Source: JANMQK01 sp031370485
Lineage (GTDB): Bacteria > Acidobacteriota > Polarisedimenticolia > Gp22-AA2
Direction: 5' to 3'
Length of the DNA stretch: 13,934 nt
NCBI GenBank assembly: GCA_031370485.1
Contig: JANMQK010000351.1
Location: 1 to 13,934, forward strand
The first letter of the stretch is position 1, and the number at the start of each line of letters is the position of its first letter. The notes beneath the pieces were generated by a model. That model worked only from the letters and a program-made list of their open reading frames with translations. It was not told the DNA's origin and did no database searches. The translations under genes were made by a program, and so were the position numbers. Shown here in pieces: positions 5,205 through 12,527 of this stretch.

Positions 5205-7279
5205 GCGTCCACCAGGAGGACGAGCCGCCGGAAGACGTCCGTCTTCCGGACAATGCCTTCCGCGAGCTCAAGCCGGGAGAAGTCTACGAGCCGGTCATCC
5301 CGGCCGCCCGGATCGTTCCCGAGGTCACCGTCCGCTCGATCGTCCAGGGCTTCCTGTGGTCGGTGATCTTCTCGGCGGCGGCGACCTACATCGTCCTGAA
5401 GCTGGGGCAGGGGATCGAGTCCGCGATACCCATCTCCATCCTCGCCGTTGGGTACTCGGTCTTCGCGGTCCGTTTCCTGAAGGCGCGCGGGTCGACCCTC
5501 CTCGAGAACGTCAACGTGCTGGCCGTCGGCGCGACCTCGGGGATCATCGCCGGGGGGTCGGTTTTCACCATGCCCGCCATCTACATCCTGGGGCTGGAGG
5601 GGCGGTCCTCTTTCTGGCAGATCTTCCTCGTGCCGCTTCTGGGCGCCATCCTTGGCGTCCTGATCCTGGCGCCTTTCCGCCGCTACTTCGTGCGGGACCT
5701 GCACGGCAAGCTCCCGTACCCCGAAGCCCGCGCCACGACGGAGATCCTGGTGGCGGGGAAGCGCGGCGGGCGGAGCGCCGTCGTCCTGACCTACTCGGCG
5801 CTCACGGCGGCGGTGTTCGATTTCGTCGGCCCCTCGATGCACGGCTGGGCCGACAACTTCTCGACCGGCGCCATCGGGGTCCTCTCGGAATTCACGACGA
5901 AGGTCAAGGCGGTCTTCACGATGAACACCTCGGCCGCCGTCCTGGGGCTCGGCTACATCATGGGATTGGGCTACGCCTCGATCATCATGGCCGGATCGAT
6001 GACCTCGTTTTTCGTGCTGGTGCCGCTTTTCGCCTATCTCGGGCAGCACATCCCCGGGGCGATCTCGGCGGGCGCGGCGCCGCTCGCGTCCCTGTCTCCC
6101 GAGGACATCTTCAGCCTCTACGTCCGGCCGATCGGCATCGGGGGGATCTTCGCCGCCGGGCTGCTCTCCATCCTGAAGATGTCGCCGGTGATCGCGCAGG
6201 CGACGCGCCAGGCGTTCGGCGAGATCGCCCGCCTGGCCCGCGGGCGGGCGGCCGCGGCGGCGGAGGCCCGCACCGAGCGCTCCCTGCCGATGTCGGCCGT
6301 GCTCCTCGGCATCCTGATCCTGGGGGTGGCGATCTTCCTTTATTTCGGCGGCTCGGTGCTGGCCTCCCATCCCGACGCCTACTCGCTGGCCGGGGTCGCC
6401 ACGGTGCTGACGCTCGTGATCGCCTTTCTCTTCGCCGCCGTGTCGGCCTGGGCGATCGCCATGATCTCGATCACGCCGGTCTCCGGCATGACCCTGACGA
6501 CCCTCATCGTGACGGCGGTGACGCTGACGTCTATGGGCCTGGCGGGGGAGAGCGGGATGCTCCAGGTCCTGCTCATCGGTGGGGTCGTCTGCACCGCGCT
6601 GTCGATGAGCGGGTCGCTGGTCACGCAGTACAAGATCGCCTACTGGCTGGGGGCGACGCCGCGAAGCATCGAGATCTCGAACATCGTCGGGTCGGTGGCC
6701 GCCTCGGCCGCCACGACCGCCGTGATCATGCTCATGGCGCGGGTCTACGGGTTCGCCCCGGGGCCGCTCCAACCGCACCCGCTGCCGGCGCCGCAGCCGA
6801 ACGCCATGGCGGCGGTGCTGCGGGGCGTGATGGGCGAGTCGGGGGCGCCGTGGTTCCTGTACGGGCTTGGCGCTGTGTTTGCGGTGACGACCGAGATGTG
6901 CGGTGTCTCGGGGCTCGCCTTCGCCCTCGGCATGTATCTGCCGATGGAACTGAACTCGCCGCTGGTCCTGGGCGCCGCGATCGCCTGGCTGCTCGAGCGC
7001 TCGTCGAAGGACGAGACACTCTCCAAGGCGCGGCACGAAAAGGGGACCCTCATCGCCTCCGGGTTCATCGCCGGCGGGGCGCTGGTCGGTGTTCTCGCCG
7101 CGGTCCTCAAATTCCTCGAGGACTCTTGGGACACGACACTCGTGCCGGACCTTACCGGCGTGGTCGCTTTCGGGATCGGCCCCTGGATCGCCGCCTGGGG
7201 AAACTGGCTCGGCCTCGTGGTCTTTCTTCTCCTGGGTCTTGGTGTCTACTGGGACTCCCGGCGCGAGCGGGCGGTCTGA
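5201..7279 (+). CDS. OPT-family oligopeptide transporter
   Basis: This 692-residue polytopic inner-membrane protein has a hydrophilic N-terminus of about 45 residues and then many hydrophobic segments, as in the bacterial branch of the oligopeptide transporter (OPT) family. The family motif is seen as GKLPYPEARATTEIL starting at residue 169. Other typical blocks are VNVLAVGATSGIIAGG, SISNIVG-like IEISNIVGSVAAS, and LALGMY-like FALGMYLPMELNSP near the C-terminus. OPT members are secondary transporters taking up small peptides or, in some branches, metal chelates. Next to an aminopeptidase, peptide import followed by intracellular hydrolysis is the natural reading, though the substrate cannot be read from sequence. 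The start at ATG 5201 lacks a clear ribosome site and may depend on coupling through the minigene. Confidence 0.93.
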   Translation: MSVHQEDEPPEDVRLPDNAFRELKPGEVYEPVIPAARIVPEVTVRSIVQGFLWSVIFSAAATYIVLKLGQGIESAIPISILAVGYSVFAVRFLKARGSTLLENVNVLAVGATSGIIAGGSVFTMPAIYILGLEGRSSFWQIFLVPLLGAILGVLILAPFRRYFVRDLHGKLPYPEARATTEILVAGKRGGRSAVVLTYSALTAAVFDFVGPSMHGWADNFSTGAIGVLSEFTTKVKAVFTMNTSAAVLGLGYIMGLGYASIIMAGSMTSFFVLVPLFAYLGQHIPGAISAGAAPLASLSPEDIFSLYVRPIGIGGIFAAGLLSILKMSPVIAQATRQAFGEIARLARGRAAAAAEARTERSLPMSAVLLGILILGVAIFLYFGGSVLASHPDAYSLAGVATVLTLVIAFLFAAVSAWAIAMISITPVSGMTLTTLIVTAVTLTSMGLAGESGMLQVLLIGGVVCTALSMSGSLVTQYKIAYWLGATPRSIEISNIVGSVAASAATTAVIMLMARVYGFAPGPLQPHPLPAPQPNAMAAVLRGVMGESGAPWFLYGLGAVFAVTTEMCGVSGLAFALGMYLPMELNSPLVLGAAIAWLLERSSKDETLSKARHEKGTLIASGFIAGGALVGVLAAVLKFLEDSWDTTLVPDLTGVVAFGIGPWIAAWGNWLGLVVFLLLGLGVYWDSRRERAV

Positions 7280-7288
7280 AGCCGCCCG
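7268..7288 (+). terminator. Hairpin overlapping the OPT stop codon, possible terminator
   Basis: CGGGCGG (7268-7274) pairs with CCGCCCG (7282-7288) around a 7-nt loop that contains the stop codon. No T-run follows, so it is at best a weak intrinsic terminator or a transcript-end stabiliser before the next promoter. Confidence 0.3.
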
Positions 7289-7313
7289 TCGGCCGACGCG
7301 GCCGGGGAGACGA

Positions 7314-7343
7314 TTGACAGCCCGAGAAGCTTTTGACTAGGAT
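7314..7343 (+). promoter_or_regulatory. Sigma70-like promoter for the rsbW-rsbV pair
   Basis: A perfect TTGACA (7314-7319), an 18-nt spacer and TAGGAT (7338-7343) predict a transcript start near 7350 and a leader of almost 90 nt before the GTG start at 7439. Confidence 0.6.
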
Positions 7344-7438
7344 GAGTATTCAACAGTTAGCGACGAGGTGCGTCAGGCACTCGCGACGCCACGTCCCGGG
7401 TGGGCGCCGGGATTGAGCCGCGTGGAGATCCCGCCATC

Positions 7439-7894
7439 GTGGGCAACAAGGTCAAGCTCAGGCTCGGGAGCCGAATCATCTACGTCGATCTGGTGCACGA
7501 GATGGCGGAGGACCTGGCCCGCAAGGCGAAATTCCCGAAGGCCGCGGCCCTCGACATCGCCCTCGCGGTCCGCGAGGCCTTCATCAATGCGGTCAAGCAC
7601 GGCAACGCTTTCGATCCGGCCAAGACGGTCGAGGTGGAATTCGTCTCGAACGCCACCCGCTTTCAGATCCGCGTGCGCGACCAGGGAGTGGGGTTCGACT
7701 GGCACCGCACGCGCGATCCGCGCGAGGAGGAGAACATCTCGAGGCCTGGCGGGCGCGGCATTTTCTTCATGAAGTATTTCGTGGATCACGTGGACTTCGT
7801 GCAGCGTCCCGGCAAGGGGATGGAAGTCCTTCTGGAGAAGCAGCTCGAGCCCGTCGCAAGGAGCGGCGAGGCGACCAAACGGAGGAGGGGATGA
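7439..7894 (+). CDS. rsbW: RsbW/SpoIIAB-type anti-sigma factor and serine kinase
   Basis: The 151-residue protein has one GHKL-type ATPase domain (HATPase_c_2). The N-box is REAFINAVKHGN (residues 45-56), the G1 box DQGVGFD (81-87) and the G2 box GGRGIFFM (104-111), followed by VDHVDF. RsbW proteins hold a sigma factor inactive and phosphorylate a serine on their STAS antagonist, here probably the product of the next gene. GTG 7439 is chosen because GGAGAT lies 9 nt upstream; GTG 7400 has no ribosome site. The stop overlaps the antagonist start by 4 nt (ATGA), so the pair is translationally coupled. The order kinase-then-antagonist is the reverse of the classical arrangement. No sigma gene is adjacent. 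Some relatives regulate other output proteins, so the target is open. Confidence 0.9.
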   Translation: MGNKVKLRLGSRIIYVDLVHEMAEDLARKAKFPKAAALDIALAVREAFINAVKHGNAFDPAKTVEVEFVSNATRFQIRVRDQGVGFDWHRTRDPREEENISRPGGRGIFFMKYFVDHVDFVQRPGKGMEVLLEKQLEPVARSGEATKRRRG

Positions 7895-8226
7895 AGGCCA
7901 ACGTGCGGCACCACGGCAAGGTCACCGTCGTCGATCTCTCGGGGAAAATCACGATCGGCGAAGGGGACGTGAAACTGCGGGAAGCGGTGAACAGCCTCCT
8001 CGAGGAGGGCCGCAAGAACGTCATCCTCAACCTGGGCGGCGTGTCCTACATGGACAGCGCGGGCATCGGAGAACTGGTGGCCTGCTACAAGAGGGCGGTG
8101 GAAAAAGGCTCCAAGCTCAAGCTCTTGAATCCCAGCGGCAAGGTCCAGGACCTGCTCATCCTGACGCGGCTCCAGGAGATCTTCGACATCTTCCGCGACG
8201 AGCGCGAGGCCCTGGCCAGCTTCTGA
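7891..8226 (+). CDS. rsbV: RsbV/SpoIIAA-type STAS anti-sigma factor antagonist
   Basis: The 111-residue protein is a single STAS domain. It has the beta-strand start VTVVDLSGKIT, the core NVILNLGGVSYMDSAGIGELV with the predicted phosphorylated Ser56, and LLNPSGKVQDLLILTRL, the usual C-terminal helix region. In this family the unphosphorylated form binds the RsbW partner and frees the sigma factor; phosphorylation at the serine ends this. GGAGG lies 5 nt upstream of ATG 7891, inside the end of the kinase gene. A PP2C-type phosphatase is needed to reset the switch and is not encoded in this window. Confidence 0.93.
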   Translation: MKANVRHHGKVTVVDLSGKITIGEGDVKLREAVNSLLEEGRKNVILNLGGVSYMDSAGIGELVACYKRAVEKGSKLKLLNPSGKVQDLLILTRLQEIFDIFRDEREALASF

Positions 8227-8250
8227 CCCCTGGTGCGGCCGTCCGGACAC

Positions 8251-8280
8251 TTGACGGGAACGCCCCCGGCGGGGTATCAA
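8251..8280 (+). promoter_or_regulatory. Sigma70-like promoter for the second STAS gene
   Basis: TTGACG (8251-8256), an 18-nt spacer and TATCAA (8275-8280) predict a start near 8287, about 100 nt upstream of the gene. It shows that this gene can be expressed apart from the rsbW-rsbV pair. Confidence 0.5.
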
Positions 8281-8386
8281 TGCGCAGACGGGGGGTCGCC
8301 GCGGCACCGCACCCACCATCCGAGAAACTCCCACGACCCGTCCCTGGTGTCCGGCCACCGCCCTCCCATTTGAAAAGGGGGATGCG

Positions 8387-8755
8387 ATGAGCGGACTGTC
8401 TTGGCTGAAGCGGCGGGGTCCCTGTCGTGTGGAAACCCGCGTCCTTGATAAGTGGCACGTCGTTGCCGTCAGCGGAAAGTTTGCCGCCGGCGGGGCCGAG
8501 ACCAGGTTCAACGACGAGATTCGCCAGGTCCTCGGCTCGGGGGCCCGCCGGATTGTCGTCGACTTGAGGGACGCCGGCCTGTCGGACGATTCCGTGGCCT
8601 CCGCCGCCAAAAACGCATACCGCCAGGCGAAATCACGCGGCACCGAGATGCGCTTCGTCGTCCACCCCGGGAGGGCCGGGGGCTATTACCACATGGCCGG
8701 CCTGGAGATGGAGATCCCGACCTACGCGCACCTCGACGGGGCCATCGAGATTTGA
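8387..8755 (+). CDS. Divergent STAS-domain protein, RsbV-like
   Basis: This 122-residue protein follows the STAS pattern: WHVVAVSGKFAAGG (23-36), RRIVVDLRDAGLSDDSVAS (54-72), a helix AAKNAYRQAKSRG, MRFVVHPGR, and the end AHLDGAIEI. Asp68-Ser69 align with Asp55-Ser56 of the upstream antagonist, so the phosphorylatable serine may be kept, but the usual DSAG-hydrophobic run has become DSVAS and the following segment (GGYYHMAGLEMEIPTY) is unusual. A basic extension of about 20 residues precedes the domain. The start is secure: AAAAGGGGG (8373-8381) sits just upstream of ATG 8387. It is a likely second partner or a decoy for the RsbW kinase, by position and fold only. I cannot assign it to a named subfamily. 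Confidence 0.75.
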   Translation: MSGLSWLKRRGPCRVETRVLDKWHVVAVSGKFAAGGAETRFNDEIRQVLGSGARRIVVDLRDAGLSDDSVASAAKNAYRQAKSRGTEMRFVVHPGRAGGYYHMAGLEMEIPTYAHLDGAIEI

Positions 8756-8774
8756 TCCCCGTGCGGCGCGCCCC

Positions 8775-8788
8775 GCCTCAGGTGAGGC
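8775..8788 (+). terminator. Short hairpin between convergent STAS gene and mutS
   Basis: GCCTCA (8775-8780) and TGAGGC (8783-8788) form a tight hairpin, followed on the plus strand by the pyrimidine-rich GCTTCTTC. It overlaps the mutS stop codon. It could end transcription from the plus strand, but the T-run is poor. Confidence 0.25.
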
Positions 8789-11441
8789 GCTTCTTCAGTT
8801 CCGCCAGGAAGTTGAGCGCCTCGATCGGCGCCATCCGATCGACGTCCGCCGCGCGGACCGCCTGGACGATCGGATCGTCCCCGGGAGCGAAAAGACCGAG
8901 TTGCGTGGGGGTCGCGGCGGCGGGCGCGCCCCCCGCGGACCCGTCCGCGGGAGCATGACCGGCAAGCTTCGGCCGGCCGTCCCGCGACAGCTCCTCCCTC
9001 TCGAGATTCGCCAGAACCTCGCGGGCCCGTTCGATCACCTCCTGAGGCAGACCTGCGAGACGCGCCACTTGTATCCCGTATGACCGGTCGGCCCCCCCCT
9101 CGACCACCTTGCGCAGGAACACGATGGTGTCGTTCCACTCGCGCACCAGCATCTTGAGGTTTTTCACGCGCGGGCGCAGGAGGGCCAGTTCGGTCAGCTC
9201 GTGGTAGTGGGTCGCGAACAACGTGCGGGCCGCCACGCGCGGCGTGTCGTGCAGGTGCTCGGCGACCGACCAGGCTATCGACAACCCGTCGAAGGTCGAG
9301 GTGCCGCGCCCCACCTCGTCCAGCAGGATCAGGGAGCGTGGCGTGGCGTTGTTCAGGATGTTGGCGGTCTCGTTCATCTCGACGAGGAAGGTGCTCTGCC
9401 CGCGGGCAAGATTGTCCGAGGCCCCCACGCGGCTGAAGATCCGATCGACCAGCCCGACCTGGGCCTCGGCGGCGGGAACGAACGAACCGGCCTGCGCCAT
9501 CAGGACGATTAGGGCGACCTGGCGGAGGTAGGTGGACTTCCCGCCCATGTTGGGGCCGGTCAGGATGAGGATCTGCCGCTCCTCCAGATCCATCCGGCAG
9601 TCGTTGGGCACGAAGCGGTCCCCATGGAGCATCCTCTCCACGACCGGGTGGCGGCCGTCGGTGATGCTCAGACGCGACGTGGTATCCACCTGCGGCCGCA
9701 CGTAGCCGTGAAGGGCCGCGGCATCCGTCAGCGCGGCCAGCGCGTCGAGCGACGCGAGCGCCTGGGCCGTGGCGCGAAGGCGCGGGGCGGTGCCGACGAC
9801 GGCGTCGCGGAGGGCCACGAAAAGGTCGTATTCGAGGCCGGCGATCCGCTCCTGCGCCGTCAGGACCTTGCTCTCGTATTCCTTGAGCTCCGGAGTGATG
9901 TACCGCTCGGCGCCGACGAGAGTCTGCTTGCGGACGTAGTCGGCGGGAACGAGGCCGCGGTTGGCGTTGCTGACCTCGAGGTAGTAGCCGAAGACCTTGT
10001 TGTAGCGCACCTTGAGCGAGGCGATCCCGGTGCGCGCGCGCTCGCGCGTCTCGACGGCGGCGAGGTAGGCGCGGCCGTCCTTGCGGATGGCGCGCAGCTC
10101 GTCGAGCGTGGAGTCGACCCCGTCGCGGATCATGCCCCCGTCGCGCACGGTGGCCGGGACCTCGTCGGCGAGGGCCTCCGCCAGCCGGTCGTGCAGGTCG
10201 CCGAGGACGTCGACCCCGGCGAAGAGACGTATGAGCAGCGGGGTGTGGAAGGCGATTCCCAGAGCGGCCAGGGAGGGAAGCGCCGCGAGAGAGTCGCGCA
10301 GCGCGGCGAGGTCCCGGGCGTTCGCCGTTCCCAGCGAGCAGCGCGCCAGGAGACGCTCGAGATCGTGGACCCGGGACAGGGAGGTCGTGAGGGCCGCGCG
10401 CTCCGAGGGCCGCTCCAGAAGCAGGCCCACGGCGTCGAGGCGTTCCTCGATGGGCCCGACGTCTACCAGCGGGCGGAGAATCCACTCCCGCAGGAGCCTT
10501 CCTCCCATCGCGGTCCCCGTGTTGTCGAGGAGTCCGAGGAGGGTGCCGTCGCGTCCGCCGTCGCGCGCGTTCTCCGCCAGTTCGAGCGTCCGGCGCGTCA
10601 CGGCGTCGAGGATCAGGGTCGTGCCCGGCTCCTGCCAGGAGAGCCGCGTGACATGCTTGAGATCGGCCTTCTGGGTCTCCTGCAGATAGTGCAGCAGGGC
10701 CCCCGCCGCGCCGATGGCGAGGTGCCGGCCCTCGCACCCGAACCCCTCGAGCGAGGCCGTGCCGAGGCAGCGCAGCACGGCGCGGTAGGCGGTGTCGCGC
10801 CCGAACGCGTACGGCGGCGCGGCGCTCATCAGGATGCCGTCGGCCGCCCCCGCCGGCACGAGAGCGGCCACCGGCGCGCCCTCCGGGTGGACGATCTCGC
10901 GGGGCGCGTAGGCGGCCAGCTGCTCGGCGAGCGAGTCGCGGGCGCCGGCGCCGTGGTGCTCGGCCAGCCGGAAGTCTCCCGTCGAGAGGTCGACGTAGGC
11001 GCAGCCGATGTCCGCGGAGCCCTCGTCGCCGGCGTGTCCCGCCGCTGGGAGCAGGGCGGCGATGTAGTTGGGCTCGCGCGCCTGGAGCTGCCCCGGGTCG
11101 GTGATCGTGCCGGGCGAAACGACCCGGGTCACGGCCCGCTTGACGATTCCTTTGGCCGTCTTCGGATCCTCGACCTGGTCGCAGACGGCCACCCGGAACC
11201 CCTGGCGGATCAGCCGCGCGATGTAGCCCTCGGCGGCGTGAAACGGCACGCCGCACATGGGCGCCTCGTTCGGGGTGCCGCGGCCGCGCGCCGTCAGGGT
11301 GAGCGAGAGTGCTTTCGACGCCACGAGCGCATCGTCGTAGAACATCTCGTAGAAGTCGCCGAGACGGAACATCAGGATGCTGTCGGGATGCTCCGCCTTC
11401 ACCGACCGGTACTGGCGCAGCATCGGGGTCGCGCTCTCCAT
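8778..11441 (-). CDS. mutS: DNA mismatch repair protein MutS
   Basis: The 887-residue protein is a complete MutS1. The mismatch-reading Phe-X-Glu is FYE (30-32) within GDFYEMFYDD. The connector, lever and clamp regions follow. The ATPase domain has Walker A GPNMGGKS (629-636), Walker B LLDEVGRGTSTFDG (Asp708, Glu709) and the ATHYHEL motif. Near the C-terminus QLGLF (847-851) fits the sliding-clamp binding consensus, and the final segment (EALNFLAELKKRL) resembles the tetramer helix of MutS. MutS binds mispairs and recruits MutL; mutL is not in the window. ATG 11441 is chosen because AAGGAG precedes it and a TATAAT box would start transcripts near 11462; ATG 11456 would add MSRSL and leave almost no leader. 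It converges on the STAS gene 22 nt away. Confidence 0.97.
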   Translation of the reverse strand: MESATPMLRQYRSVKAEHPDSILMFRLGDFYEMFYDDALVASKALSLTLTARGRGTPNEAPMCGVPFHAAEGYIARLIRQGFRVAVCDQVEDPKTAKGIVKRAVTRVVSPGTITDPGQLQAREPNYIAALLPAAGHAGDEGSADIGCAYVDLSTGDFRLAEHHGAGARDSLAEQLAAYAPREIVHPEGAPVAALVPAGAADGILMSAAPPYAFGRDTAYRAVLRCLGTASLEGFGCEGRHLAIGAAGALLHYLQETQKADLKHVTRLSWQEPGTTLILDAVTRRTLELAENARDGGRDGTLLGLLDNTGTAMGGRLLREWILRPLVDVGPIEERLDAVGLLLERPSERAALTTSLSRVHDLERLLARCSLGTANARDLAALRDSLAALPSLAALGIAFHTPLLIRLFAGVDVLGDLHDRLAEALADEVPATVRDGGMIRDGVDSTLDELRAIRKDGRAYLAAVETRERARTGIASLKVRYNKVFGYYLEVSNANRGLVPADYVRKQTLVGAERYITPELKEYESKVLTAQERIAGLEYDLFVALRDAVVGTAPRLRATAQALASLDALAALTDAAALHGYVRPQVDTTSRLSITDGRHPVVERMLHGDRFVPNDCRMDLEERQILILTGPNMGGKSTYLRQVALIVLMAQAGSFVPAAEAQVGLVDRIFSRVGASDNLARGQSTFLVEMNETANILNNATPRSLILLDEVGRGTSTFDGLSIAWSVAEHLHDTPRVAARTLFATHYHELTELALLRPRVKNLKMLVREWNDTIVFLRKVVEGGADRSYGIQVARLAGLPQEVIERAREVLANLEREELSRDGRPKLAGHAPADGSAGGAPAAATPTQLGLFAPGDDPIVQAVRAADVDRMAPIEALNFLAELKKRLT

Positions 11442-11449
11442 GAGGCTCC

Positions 11450-11476
11450 TTGACATTCGCGGCCGCCTATTATAAA
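11450..11476 (+). promoter_or_regulatory. Candidate promoter for the membrane-protein pair
   Basis: A perfect TTGACA (11450-11455) is followed after 15 nt by TATAAA (11471-11476). The spacer is short; TAAATC at 17 nt is an alternative. It shares its AT-rich core with the divergent mutS box, and its -35 overlaps the upstream alternative start codon of mutS. Confidence 0.4.
11469..11474 (-). promoter_or_regulatory. Candidate -10 box for mutS
   Basis: A perfect TATAAT is read on the minus strand at 11474-11469, placing the transcript start near 11462 and leaving about 20 nt, including AAGGAG, before ATG 11441. No good -35 is seen (GCAACA at 19 nt spacing is the best). Confidence 0.35.
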
Positions 11477-11515
11477 TCAGCGCTCCGCGCGGATGTTGCG
11501 CGAGAGGCGCCGAAC

Positions 11516-11896
11516 ATGCCCGCAGACCCGCTCATCCTTGAAGAGCCCACCGTGGCCCCCGAGGACCTGAACGAAGAGGACAAGGTCATGCTCGTGTTCT
11601 CCTACCTCTGGGTCCTGGCGCTCGTCCCGTTCATGGTCACCCGCCGCGAGTTCGTCCGCTGGCACGCGAAGCAGGGGCTTATTCTCTGCGGCCTGTCCTG
11701 TGTCATCTTCCTCGCGATCATCTTCGTCGGCGCCGTCCTGGCCACCCTCGCCAAGGTGTTCGCCTGGCTGTTCGCCTTCGCCCTCATCAACCTGGTCCTG
11801 CTCTACCTGGCGCTCGCCCTCGTGTGCGTCATCAAGGCGCTGCGCGGCGAGCGCTGGGCCATTCCGTTCCTGGGCGATCTCGTCGAAAAAATTTGA
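11516..11896 (+). CDS. DUF4870-like small membrane protein
   Basis: The 126-residue protein has an acidic N-terminus (1-24) and about three hydrophobic segments: near 25-42, 55-78 and 80-106. The sequence FVRWHAKQG (46-54) between the first two is typical of the DUF4870/Tic20-like family of small integral membrane proteins. The C-terminus (LRGERWAIPFLGDLVEKI) also fits. No biochemical function is established for this family in bacteria. ATG 11516 follows GAGAGG at 8 nt spacing; the upstream ATG 11450 lies within the promoter region and is unlikely. The DedA-family gene starts 16 nt after its stop, so the two are probably cotranscribed. Confidence 0.75.
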   Translation: MPADPLILEEPTVAPEDLNEEDKVMLVFSYLWVLALVPFMVTRREFVRWHAKQGLILCGLSCVIFLAIIFVGAVLATLAKVFAWLFAFALINLVLLYLALALVCVIKALRGERWAIPFLGDLVEKI

Positions 11897-11912
11897 AGAC
11901 TGCGCGCGCGGC

Positions 11913-12527
11913 ATGAGCGGGGCTATCCAGGAGGCGCTGCGCGCATCGCCCTGGGCCGGGCTCCTGATCGTAATCGCGATGGCCTGGCTCGAGTATGTCT
12001 TCCCTCCGGTCCCCGGGGATTCCACGATGCTTTTCGCCTGTTTTCTCGCGGGAACGGGTGCGTTTCCCCTCGGCGCCGCAGTGCTGGCGTGCCTCGCCGG
12101 GAGCGTAGCGGGCGCCTGCAGCGCCTACGCCATCGGGGCGCGTCTCGGGCATTCGTATTTCTTTCTCCGTTCGGCGTGGGCCCGGGCGGAGCTCGGCCGC
12201 CTGGAACGGGGCTTCGCGCGCTACGGCCCGCGGCTCATCGCAATCAACCGCTTCCTGCCCGGCGTGCGCGGTGTCTTTCTCTACGGGGCGGGGATCGGCC
12301 GGCTGGGATGGCGGCGGGTGCTGATCTACTCCACGATCAGCAACGCCTTGTGGGTCGGACTGATCGCCTGGGCCGGAACCGGCCTGGGGTCGTCGTGGGA
12401 CGAGGTGAGCGTCGTGTTCCGAAAGTACGTGTGGGCCATCGCGATCGCCATGACCTTGTATGTCGTCGTCACCATCGTGAGGGCCAGGCGCCGGCGTGCG
12501 GGACCGCCCGTCAGCCCCGTTTCCTGA
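11913..12527 (+). CDS. DedA-family (SNARE-associated/VTT domain) membrane protein
   Basis: The 204-residue protein has the DedA layout. Conserved acidic residues are Glu27 and Asp36 in EYVFPPVPGD. After a small-residue-rich segment comes a loop and then NRFLPGVRG with Arg113 and Arg119, the paired arginines of the family. Hydrophobic segments lie at about 13-30, 38-75, 130-160 and 180-197, and a basic tail (RARRRRAG) faces the cytoplasm. DedA proteins act in membrane homeostasis, with lipid-carrier or phospholipid flipping shown for some members; which substrate this one handles cannot be told. The start at 11913 has only a weak, distant ribosome site, so coupling to the gene 16 nt upstream is likely. 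Its 3' end overlaps the convergent SPFH-TPR gene by 17 nt. Confidence 0.85.
   Translation: MSGAIQEALRASPWAGLLIVIAMAWLEYVFPPVPGDSTMLFACFLAGTGAFPLGAAVLACLAGSVAGACSAYAIGARLGHSYFFLRSAWARAELGRLERGFARYGPRLIAINRFLPGVRGVFLYGAGIGRLGWRRVLIYSTISNALWVGLIAWAGTGLGSSWDEVSVVFRKYVWAIAIAMTLYVVVTIVRARRRRAGPPVSPVS

Noticed and set aside
4979..7036. 685-codon minus-strand frame opposite the peptidase end and OPT transporter
   Set aside because: It is made of repetitive Arg, Asp, Gly and His typical of the reverse of a membrane-protein gene, while the plus strand carries full family motifs.
8227..8386. Search for a small gene or riboswitch between rsbV and the second STAS gene
   Set aside because: Only a promoter, a GC-rich leader and a ribosome site are seen; no supported coding frame or recognisable riboswitch pattern.
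9624..11453. 609-codon plus-strand frame opposite mutS
   Set aside because: The minus strand encodes complete MutS with all catalytic motifs; the plus frame is an antisense shadow.
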